A stretch of DNA of 64,000 nucleotides from Roseovarius salincola (GTDB lineage Bacteria > Pseudomonadota > Alphaproteobacteria > Rhodobacterales > Rhodobacteraceae). This document shows positions 57,293 through 64,000 of this stretch, piece after piece. Under the pieces are notes generated by a model, which ran no database searches, was not told the DNA's origin, and saw only the letters and a list, made by a program, of their open reading frames with translations. Location of the stretch: contig NZ_JAPTNL010000008.1 of assembly GCF_026891095.1 (NCBI RefSeq), positions 1 to 64,000 on the forward strand. Direction: 5' to 3'. The number at the start of each line of letters is the position of its first letter. Position 1 is the first letter of the stretch. Made by a program: the position numbers and the translations under genes.

Positions 57293-57892
57293 ATGCCCGC
57301 GCTTCTGCCCACCGATTTCACCGCCCGCATCACATGGCTCGGTCGGGTCTCGAACCGCGAGGCGAGCCTGACAGCTGAACCGCTGTCCGAGATCATGGCC
57401 ACATATGCCGGGGTCGAGGGCGAGGACCATGCGGGACTCACGCGGCCTTCCTGCAGCCGGGTGCTCGGGCAGTATCCGCGCGGTACAGACATCCGCAACG
57501 TGCGGCAATTCTCGGTCCTGTCGGCCGAGGAACTGGCGCTGATCGCCGCCGAGATGGGGATCGAGCGTCTTGATCCCGCCTGGGTCGGGGCGTCGATCGT
57601 GCTTGAGGGAATCGATGATTTCACCCATCTGCCGCCCTCGTCGCGCCTGCAGTCGGAAAGCGGCACGACCCTTGTCGTGGATATGGAGAACCGTCCCTGC
57701 CATCTGCCCGCGAAACCCATTGACGAACATGTGCCGGGCAAGGGGCGGGGCTTCAAGGCGGCGGCAAAGGGGCGGCGCGGCGTGACCGCCTGGGTCGAGC
57801 GCGAAGGCGTCCTGAGGCTGGGCGACATCATGCGCCTGCATGTTCCCGACCAGCGCCCTTGGGCGCATATGACCAAAGCGACGGGCCACTAG
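57293..57892 (+). CDS. MOSC domain protein
   Basis: A 199-residue MOSC (molybdenum cofactor sulfurase C-terminal) domain protein. The motif [16 protein letters not shown] contains the conserved Cys thought to carry or transfer sulfur, and [24 protein letters not shown] closes the domain. It may act in sulfur delivery to cofactors or in reduction of N-hydroxylated compounds. GGGAGG lies before the ATG at 57293. Confidence 0.88.
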   Translation: MPALLPTDFTARITWLGRVSNREASLTAEPLSEIMATYAGVEGEDHAGLTRPSCSRVLGQYPRGTDIRNVRQFSVLSAEELALIAAEMGIERLDPAWVGASIVLEGIDDFTHLPPSSRLQSESGTTLVVDMENRPCHLPAKPIDEHVPGKGRGFKAAAKGRRGVTAWVEREGVLRLGDIMRLHVPDQRPWAHMTKATGH

Positions 57893-58097
57893 GCGCGGGC
57901 GTCTTGCGGCGCGCCAAGGTTCCCATGCGACACCGGGTTGCCGGTCAGCTGGCGCTGTTTCCGATCAGAAACGATGCTGCGGCGAGCCGCCGCAACACGC
58001 ACCGAATATGTCGGAATTGCGTGCTGCGCGGCGGGGCAAAGCCGATATGTGCGACATAGGGAAACTTCACCGCCTTCGGCCCGTGCGAGGAAACATC

Positions 58098-59774
58098 ATG
58101 AGCTACAAGTCCGATATCGAGATCGCCCGCGAAGCCAACAAGAAGCCGATCCAGGAGATCGGCGCGAAACTTGGCATCCATAGCGATCACCTTCTGCCCT
58201 ATGGCCACGACAAGGCCAAGATCAGCCAGGATTTCATCAATTCCGTTCAGAGCAACGAGAACGGCAAGCTGATCCTCGTGACTGCGATCAACCCGACACC
58301 GGCGGGCGAGGGCAAGACCACGACCACCGTGGGCCTTGGCGACGGGCTGAACCGGATCGGCAAGAAGGCCGCGATCTGCATTCGCGAAGCCAGCCTCGGG
58401 CCGTGCTTTGGCATGAAGGGCGGCGCGGCTGGCGGCGGCTATGCGCAGGTTGTCCCGATGGAAGAGATGAACCTGCATTTCACCGGGGATTTCCACGCCA
58501 TCACCACCGCGCATAACCTGCTGAGCGCGATGATCGACAACCATATCTACTGGGGCAACGAGCTGGGCATCGACGAGCGCCGCGTCGTCTGGCGCCGGGT
58601 GCTGGACATGAACGACCGGGCACTGCGCGATACGGTCACCTCGCTCGGCGGGGTCTCGAACGGCTTCCCGCGCCAGACCGGGTTCGACATCACCGTCGCC
58701 TCCGAGGTCATGGCGATCCTGTGCCTTGCCACCGATCTGGGCGATCTTGAACGCCGCCTGGGCAATATTATCGTCGCCTATACCCGCAAGCGCGAGCCGA
58801 TCACCTGCCGAGACATCAAGGCCGATGGCGCGATGACGGTTCTGCTGAAGGACGCCATGCAGCCCAACCTGGTGCAGACGCTGGAAAACAACCCCGCCTT
58901 CGTCCATGGCGGCCCATTCGCCAATATCGCGCATGGCTGCAATTCGGTCATGGCGACGACGACGGCATTGAAACTGGCCGATTATGTGGTGACCGAGGCG
59001 GGCTTCGGCGCTGATCTGGGTGCCGAGAAGTTCATGAACATCAAGTGCCGCAAGGCGGGTCTTGCGCCCTCGGCCGTGGTGGTGGTGGCCACGGTGCGCG
59101 CCATGAAGATGAATGGCGGCGTCGCCAAGGCCGATCTGGGCGAGGAAAACGTGGAGGCGGTCCAGAACGGCTGTCCGAACCTTGGCCGTCATATCGAGAA
59201 CGTCAAATCCTTCGGTGTGCCGGTTGTCGTGGCGATCAACCATTTCGTGACCGACACCGATGCCGAGGTGCAGGCCGTGAAGGATTACGTCGCCGAGCAG
59301 GGCAGCGAGGCGATCCTGTGCCAGCACTGGGCCAAGGGGTCGGAGGGGACCGAAGAACTGGCCACCCGCATCGCCGAGATCGCCGATGCCGACCAGGCCA
59401 ATTTCGCGCCGCTTTACGCCGACAACATGCCCTTGCTGCAAAAGATCGACACCATCGCCAAGCGCATCTACCGCGCTGACGAGGTGCTGGCGGATCAGAA
59501 GATCCGCAACCAGCTCAAGGAATGGGAAGAGGCGGGCTACGGCGATCTGCCGGTCTGCATGGCCAAGACGCAATACAGCTTCACCACCGATCCGAACCGC
59601 CGCGGCGCGCCGATCGGTCATTCGGTGCCGATCCGCGAAGTGCGCCTGAGCGCGGGTGCGGGTTTCGTCGTGGTGATCTGCGGTGAGATCATGACCATGC
59701 CCGGTCTGCCAAGCAAACCCGCTGCAGAGGCGATCAAGCTGAACGCGGATGGCGATATCGAGGGCCTGTTCTGA
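58098..59774 (+). CDS. fhs: Formate-tetrahydrofolate ligase
   Basis: A 558-residue enzyme that makes 10-formyl-THF from formate, THF and ATP, feeding C1 units into purine and other syntheses. The P-loop-like segment [19 protein letters not shown] and [23 protein letters not shown] are diagnostic. I chose the ATG at 58098, preceded by GAGGAAA; a frame from 58008 has an unrelated extension. folD follows after a stem-loop, so the two act in one C1 pathway and may share a transcript. The 57893-58097 leader holds no riboswitch that I recognise. Confidence 0.97.
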   Translation: MSYKSDIEIAREANKKPIQEIGAKLGIHSDHLLPYGHDKAKISQDFINSVQSNENGKLILVTAINPTPAGEGKTTTTVGLGDGLNRIGKKAAICIREASLGPCFGMKGGAAGGGYAQVVPMEEMNLHFTGDFHAITTAHNLLSAMIDNHIYWGNELGIDERRVVWRRVLDMNDRALRDTVTSLGGVSNGFPRQTGFDITVASEVMAILCLATDLGDLERRLGNIIVAYTRKREPITCRDIKADGAMTVLLKDAMQPNLVQTLENNPAFVHGGPFANIAHGCNSVMATTTALKLADYVVTEAGFGADLGAEKFMNIKCRKAGLAPSAVVVVATVRAMKMNGGVAKADLGEENVEAVQNGCPNLGRHIENVKSFGVPVVVAINHFVTDTDAEVQAVKDYVAEQGSEAILCQHWAKGSEGTEELATRIAEIADADQANFAPLYADNMPLLQKIDTIAKRIYRADEVLADQKIRNQLKEWEEAGYGDLPVCMAKTQYSFTTDPNRRGAPIGHSVPIREVRLSAGAGFVVVICGEIMTMPGLPSKPAAEAIKLNADGDIEGLF

Positions 59775-59793
59775 ACGACGACGCTTGAATTTC

Positions 59794-59821
59794 CGCGCCC
59801 CGCCTATGTATGCGGGGCGCG
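59794..59821 (+). promoter_or_regulatory. Stem-loop between fhs and folD
   Basis: CGCGCCCCGC at 59794-59803 pairs perfectly with GCGGGGCGCG at 59812-59821 around an 8-nt loop. There is no T-tract, so it may be an mRNA processing or partial termination element between the two C1 genes. Confidence 0.5.
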
Positions 59822-59850
59822 ATGGCTATCCATTTCGGAAGGGGACTGCG

Positions 59851-60753
59851 ATGACGGCTCAGATCATCGACGGCAAGGCATTCGCGGCCAGGGTGCGCGA
59901 AAAGGTGGCGGGCCATGTGGCGCGCCTGAAGGAAGAGCACGGGATCGTTCCCGGTCTTGCGGTTGTCTTGGTGGGCGAAGACCCGGCCAGCCAGGTCTAT
60001 GTGCGCTCGAAAGGCAAGCAGACCGTCGAAGTCGGGATGAATTCCTACGAGCACAAGCTGGAAACCGATGCCTCGCAGGAGGAACTGCTGGGCTTGATCG
60101 AGCGGCTCAACACCGATCCGGCGGTGCACGGGATATTGGTGCAATTGCCCCTGCCGGGGCATATAGACGAAGACCTGGTGATCAACGCGATCGACCCGGC
60201 CAAGGATGTGGACGGGTTTCATATCTCGAATGTGGGTCTTTTGGGGACCGGACAGAAATCCATGGTGCCCTGCACCCCGCTTGGGTGTTTGATGATGCTG
60301 CGCGAGCACCTTGGCAGTCTGTCGGGCCTCAATGCGGTGGTGATCGGGCGCTCGAATATCGTGGGCAAGCCGATGGCGCAGCTTTTGCTGGGTGACAGCT
60401 GCACCGTGACCATCGCCCACAGCCGCACCAGGGATATTCAGGAGGTGACCGGGCGCGCCGACATCGTGGTCGCCGCCGTTGGTCGCCCCGAGATGGTGAC
60501 CGGCGCATGGATCAAGCCCGGCGCGACGGTGATCGACGTCGGCATCAACCGCATCGACGCCCCGGAGAAGGGCGAGGGGAAGACCCGGCTTGTGGGCGAT
60601 TGCGACTATGAGAGCTGCGCCGAGGTGGCGGGTGCGATCACCCCGGTTCCCGGCGGGGTCGGGCCGATGACCATCGCCTGCCTTCTGGCGAATACAGTGA
60701 CCGCCTGTTGCCGTGCCAACGGGTTGAGCGAACCCGAGGGGCTGACCGCCTGA
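59851..60753 (+). CDS. folD: Bifunctional methylene-THF dehydrogenase/methenyl-THF cyclohydrolase
   Basis: A 300-residue FolD that interconverts 5,10-methylene-THF and 10-formyl-[23 protein letters not shown] (with the active-site Lys region), [25 protein letters not shown] and [15 protein letters not shown] are family signatures. GGAAGGGGA precedes the ATG at 59851. It pairs functionally with fhs just upstream. Confidence 0.97.
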   Translation: MTAQIIDGKAFAARVREKVAGHVARLKEEHGIVPGLAVVLVGEDPASQVYVRSKGKQTVEVGMNSYEHKLETDASQEELLGLIERLNTDPAVHGILVQLPLPGHIDEDLVINAIDPAKDVDGFHISNVGLLGTGQKSMVPCTPLGCLMMLREHLGSLSGLNAVVIGRSNIVGKPMAQLLLGDSCTVTIAHSRTRDIQEVTGRADIVVAAVGRPEMVTGAWIKPGATVIDVGINRIDAPEKGEGKTRLVGDCDYESCAEVAGAITPVPGGVGPMTIACLLANTVTACCRANGLSEPEGLTA

Positions 60754-60774
60754 ACAGGCGGCTTGCGGCGCCTT

Positions 60775-61215
60775 TCAGACCGGCGCGAAGGGAATCATCG
60801 TGCCGGTGAGCATAGCGATATGGGTGTCCTTGCCCTCGGTGCGGGCAAAGACATCAGCCTGAACGATGACCAGACGCCGACCGGGCTTGATCACTTTACC
60901 GCGAGCGATCAGAAGCGCGCCCTTGCCCGGCGCCAGAAGATTGATCTTCATTTCGGTGGTCAGGACCTCGTGGTCGTCGGGCATGATGGATAGCGCGGCA
61001 TAGCCCGCCGCGCTGTCACCGATGGCAAAGGTCAGGCCGGCATGGGCGAATCCGTGCTGCTGGCGGCTTCCAGGCAGGATCGGCGCGTGAATTTCGGTCG
61101 TGCCAGACGCGACATGCACCATCTTGGCGCCAAGTGTGGTCATCATGGATTGCGCGGCAAAACTTTCGCGTATCTTTTGATCCATGGTCGGGGAAAGCGG
61201 CTTGAAATCGTTCAT
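60775..61215 (-). CDS. PaaI family hotdog thioesterase
   Basis: A 146-residue hotdog-fold protein. GSRQQHGFAHAGLTFAIGDSAAGYAAL carries the PaaI-type catalytic Asp region, and EMKINLLAPGKGALLIARGKVIKPGRRLVIVQADV completes the fold. It probably hydrolyses an aromatic or short acyl-CoA; the substrate is unknown. It is a single gene, convergent with folD and divergent from the LytTR gene. Confidence 0.87.
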   Translation of the reverse strand: MNDFKPLSPTMDQKIRESFAAQSMMTTLGAKMVHVASGTTEIHAPILPGSRQQHGFAHAGLTFAIGDSAAGYAALSIMPDDHEVLTTEMKINLLAPGKGALLIARGKVIKPGRRLVIVQADVFARTEGKDTHIAMLTGTMIPFAPV

Positions 61216-61226
61216 CTGATGGAATC

Positions 61227-62165
61227 ATGCCTCATATCATGGCCGAAAGGCGCGTCAGTGTGCACCGTTGGCAGACGATGAAAACCTCTATAAGAAGATG
61301 GCGCAACACAAATCGGGTCCAGATGGTTGAGTTCAGTAAACTTCGTTTTGTCTTTTCGGAGACATTCAGTACTTTGGTATCGCCGACCACGGTTTTGATC
61401 TGGATAACCTGCGTTGCCGTCGCGACGGTTGCCGGTCCGTTCGGAACACTCCTTTACATGGATGTGGTGGAGCGCGCGCTTTACTGGGGGCTGGTGACGA
61501 CCGGGGGGATCGTGTTCGGGTATACCATGTATGCCATCGCCCTGCTGATCCTCGGCGAGAATCGTCCATTCCTGTTCGATCCTTTCACGGCGCTGATGAT
61601 TGCCTGTCTGCTGGGGCCGTTGATCTGGTTTCTGCGCTCTAATATTCAGGCTGATGCACCCGAAGGATTGATCAATCTCAGGGGAGTGATCTTCAATACA
61701 TTCGTGATCTCGCTTGGCGTACTGGCGTTGCGACGCCAGATATGCAGGTTGACTCCGGTGCCGCTGCGTTCGGGACTGAGCGATGCGATCGGCACGACAT
61801 CTTTTCCGGGGCCGCGCCTGTTGCGGCGCCTCTCTGACGATGTCCGCGCCCCGGTGCTGCGGCTCAGCGCGAATGACCATTATGTCGAGGTGGTGACGAC
61901 ACGGGGCAGGCAGGTTCTGCGGTTGCGCCTCTCGGATGCGATAAACGAGATGGAACCTGTCGAGGGATTCTGTGTCCACCGCTCGCATTGGGTGACGCGC
62001 AGCGCGATCGTGCAGGTCGAACGCGAGAACGCGCATAAGTTGTTCGTTCTGCTGAAGAACGGCGACCGGGTGCCGGTCAGCCGCACCTATCGCGGCGAAC
62101 TCGAACGCATGGGCATGATGGCACCACAGGCGCAGAACAAGCTCGCGGTCGTCGGACGCAACTGA
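61227..62165 (+). CDS. Membrane-bound LytTR family transcriptional regulator
   Basis: A protein of up to 312 residues. Four transmembrane helices (about 50-170) precede a LytTR DNA-binding domain (about 205-300) with LRLSANDHYVEVVTTRGRQVLRLRLSDAI and GFCVHRSHWVTRSAIV. No receiver domain is present, so the signal may be sensed in the membrane. The start is uncertain: ATG at 61227, 61278 or 61323 are possible and none has a clear ribosome binding site. Target genes are unknown. Confidence 0.82.
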   Translation: MPHIMAERRVSVHRWQTMKTSIRRWRNTNRVQMVEFSKLRFVFSETFSTLVSPTTVLIWITCVAVATVAGPFGTLLYMDVVERALYWGLVTTGGIVFGYTMYAIALLILGENRPFLFDPFTALMIACLLGPLIWFLRSNIQADAPEGLINLRGVIFNTFVISLGVLALRRQICRLTPVPLRSGLSDAIGTTSFPGPRLLRRLSDDVRAPVLRLSANDHYVEVVTTRGRQVLRLRLSDAINEMEPVEGFCVHRSHWVTRSAIVQVERENAHKLFVLLKNGDRVPVSRTYRGELERMGMMAPQAQNKLAVVGRN

Positions 62166-62208
62166 ACGTCGCGCGGCGATGGCCCGGTTTCAGCCGGAGT
62201 AATGGCGC

Positions 62209-63522
62209 CTATTTCACGATGGTCTCGTCCTTGACGAACATGTTCGCCCAGGCCCGGTCGATCAGTTCGGGGCTCATCTGATAGGGGATGCCCTCGAATT
62301 CGCAGATCGAGATCATCTGGTCAATCAGGAAGACCGGCTGATAATTGGCATAGATGTTGTCTATGGTGGGGTATTTCACCTTGAGCAGATGCACCAGCGC
62401 GGCCTCGTCCAGCGGCATCTGCTTTTTCTTGGCGACCATGGCGAAGATCTTTAGGAAATTCTCCTGGTTCGGCCCGTCGATCTTGATCTTGAAGAAGATC
62501 CGGCGCAGGGCGGCCTGGTCGAAGATCTCGTTGGGGTGGAAGTTGGTTGAGAAGATCACCAGCGTGTCGAAAGGCACCTCGAACTTCTCGCCCGATTGCA
62601 GGGCAAGAATATCCTTGGATTCCTCAAGCGGCACGATCCAGCGGTTGACCAGCGCCTGGGGCGGCTCGGCCTGACGGCCCAGGTCGTCGACGATGAAGAT
62701 GCCGCCGGTGGATTTCAGTTGCAACGGTGCCTGATAGGTGCGCGCCGTCGGGTTGTAGACGAGATCCAGCATGTCAAGGCTGAGTTCGCCACCGGTCACG
62801 ACGGTGGGGCGTTCGCATTGCACATAACGGGTGTCGAAGGTGCGCTTGCGGCGCAGGCTGTTGGGGTCGTCTTTTTCCACCTCGGCCTTGGAGTGCACGA
62901 TCGGGTCATAGACGGTAATTACCTGGCCGGAATACTCGATGGCGCGCGGCACATAGACCCGGTCGCCCATCGCGTCGCGTATCCCGTTCGAGATGCTGGA
63001 TTTACCGTTGCCCGGCGGACCATACATCAGGATCGAGCGACCGGCCGAAACCGCCGGCCCCAAGTGATCCAGCAGGCTGTCGGGCAGGACAAGGTGGCCC
63101 ATGGCGCCGGTCAGTTCGTTGCGGGTGATCTGGATGTTGCGGATCGACTGGCGTTTGACCTGTTCGCGATACGCCTCAAGCGGCACTGGCATGGCGCCGT
63201 AATATTCCGACTGGGACAGCGCATCGAGCGCGCGGGACTTGCCCGCATCCGTCAGCTGAAATCCCATCTCGCTGCCCGAATTGGCGTTCAGCGTGCCTGT
63301 CGCCTCGACCAGTTTCTGTTCGCGGGCGATGTCGATCAGTTCCTGCGTCACGGCGCGCGGCAGGCAGATCGCGTCGGCCAGTTCGCTGGCGGTGTCCACG
63401 TTCTTGCGGAACATGGTCTTGATCAGGATGTCGCGCATCATGACGATCGGCAGCTGCATGTCCTGAAGGCCGCTCGGTGGGGGAGGCGGCTGGACGCCCT
63501 GCTGGGTGGGTTGCATGTTCAT
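62209..63522 (-). CDS. AAA family ATPase with N-terminal winged-helix-like region
   Basis: A 437-residue protein. The N-terminal part (about 25-110; MRDILIKTMFRKNVDTASELADAI) looks like a winged-helix region. The ATPase has Walker A MYGPPGNGKSSISNGI and the Walker B-like IFIVDDLGRQ, then VIFSTNFHPNEIFDQAALRRIFFKI with sensor residues. It lies next to a prepilin peptidase gene, so a link with Flp/Tad pilus assembly is possible but not shown. The start is the ATG at 63522. Confidence 0.78.
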   Translation of the reverse strand: MNMQPTQQGVQPPPPPSGLQDMQLPIVMMRDILIKTMFRKNVDTASELADAICLPRAVTQELIDIAREQKLVEATGTLNANSGSEMGFQLTDAGKSRALDALSQSEYYGAMPVPLEAYREQVKRQSIRNIQITRNELTGAMGHLVLPDSLLDHLGPAVSAGRSILMYGPPGNGKSSISNGIRDAMGDRVYVPRAIEYSGQVITVYDPIVHSKAEVEKDDPNSLRRKRTFDTRYVQCERPTVVTGGELSLDMLDLVYNPTARTYQAPLQLKSTGGIFIVDDLGRQAEPPQALVNRWIVPLEESKDILALQSGEKFEVPFDTLVIFSTNFHPNEIFDQAALRRIFFKIKIDGPNQENFLKIFAMVAKKKQMPLDEAALVHLLKVKYPTIDNIYANYQPVFLIDQMISICEFEGIPYQMSPELIDRAWANMFVKDETIVK

Positions 63523-63650
63523 CGGTCTCTGCCCGCGGATTGGTGTTGCACGTCAAAAAGCGCCCCGCGCGGCGGCGGGGCCATGATGTGACCATGGCGC
63601 GCAAACATGCAGAAATTATGGAGAGGGTCGGGCAGGTGCAGGGCAGGGGT

Positions 63651-64000
63651 TCAGCTGCCGAAGGCGACGCCAAGCCCGAGATAGATTATCAGTGTGCTGC
63701 CAAGAGCAAAGCCCATGGGAAACTTTGGCCCGCTTGACCAGCTTGCCCAGTCGGGCGCCAACTGGCGAAGGCGGCTGCCCCGGACCAGACGATGGGTGGC
63801 GTAACAGGCCAGCATGTTGGTGGCCAGGATGAGCAACAGGAATGTCAGATCGCCCAGTGCGATAAAGGGCGCGGCGGCGGCCAGGAACTTGGAATCCCCG
63901 GCGCCCATCATGCCTGCGGCATTGGCCGCCATGCCGATCACCAGCATGACCACCAGGGCGGCCAGTCGCCACAGGTATTCGGGCTGTGGCACCACGAAGA
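63651..64000 (-). CDS. Prepilin peptidase (CpaA/TadV, A24 family), partial
   Basis: The gene runs off the right end of the window, so its 5' part is missing. About 116 residues are visible. GMMGAGDSKFLAAAAPFIALGD contains the second catalytic Asp motif (GxGD) of A24A leader peptidases, and hydrophobic helices follow to FPMGFALGSTLIIYLGLGVAFGS. The first Asp would lie outside the window. A GTG at 63995 is open upstream and is not evidence for a start. Such enzymes cleave Flp pilin leaders at the inner membrane. Confidence 0.8.
   Translation of the reverse strand, partial: FVVPQPEYLWRLAALVVMLVIGMAANAAGMMGAGDSKFLAAAAPFIALGDLTFLLLILATNMLACYATHRLVRGSRLRQLAPDWASWSSGPKFPMGFALGSTLIIYLGLGVAFGS

Noticed and set aside
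57893..58097. Possible ZTP or folate riboswitch before fhs
   Set aside because: I could not find the conserved ZTP core or the folate aptamer elements. The region shows only ordinary GC-rich hairpins.

Overview
The window is GC-rich, gene-dense chromosomal DNA from an alphaproteobacterium, most likely a member of the Rhodobacteraceae (Roseobacter group). This rests on the stand-alone F1 operon atpHAGDC without Fo genes, the ruvCAB and tol-pal/cpoB/tilS/ftsH gene orders, and a PhyR-NepR-EcfG general stress response (GSR) locus. No rRNA, tRNA, CRISPR array or prophage was seen.

Layout. (1) 1-5.6 kb: a truncated IS3-type remnant whose end cuts the 3' end of an M23 peptidase gene, then clpA, gloB, a methyltransferase and a VanZ-like gene. 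(2) 6.1-11.3 kb: the F1 ATP synthase operon, closed by a strong terminator. (3) 11.3-33.5 kb: mostly housekeeping and transport genes: an SDR, an H-type lectin protein, prs, a hydrolase, panB-panC, an oligopeptide ABC transporter coupled to a YcaQ-type DNA glycosylase, KpsF, two MFS carriers, TrhO, PncA, a UDG-like protein, SseB, an AT-richer orphan gene, a YeeE/YedE sulfur transporter, prmA, DUF1127 and VOC. (4) 33.6-35.8 kb: ruvCAB. (5) 36.1-46 kb: the GSR island. (6) 46.1-57.2 kb: thpR, ybgC-tolQRAB-pal-cpoB-tilS-ftsH and a methyltransferase. (7) 57.3-64 kb: MOSC, fhs-folD (C1 folate metabolism), a thioesterase, a membrane LytTR regulator, an AAA ATPase and the start of a prepilin peptidase gene that runs off the window.

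The most interesting part is the GSR island. phyR lies divergent from nepR-ecfG-histidine kinase (phyK-like). By eye I find ten sites matching the EcfG promoter GGAAC-N16/17-CGTT (one has TGTT) between 36149 and 45403, and no full match in the other intergenic regions I scanned. They precede phyR, nepR, a PLDc_N mini-protein, an AI-2E-type permease, a DUF883/holin-like pair, a DUF1328 protein, an entericidin-like lipoprotein, an ExoD-like protein and an uncharacterised periplasmic protein. One precedes no plausible gene but is followed about 130 bp later by a perfect intrinsic terminator. That makes a strong candidate for an EcfG-controlled small RNA at about 36520-36650. The island looks like a regulator packed together with its envelope-stress output genes.

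Two copies of a 53-bp GC-rich stem-loop repeat sit at operon ends (11334 and 35822). A cluster of GTAC-containing half-sites near 5379-5445 is unexplained. Start codons were moved from the longest possible reading frame where a ribosome binding site, family length or signal peptide argued for it. Functions are inferred from motifs and remembered family features, not from database searches.
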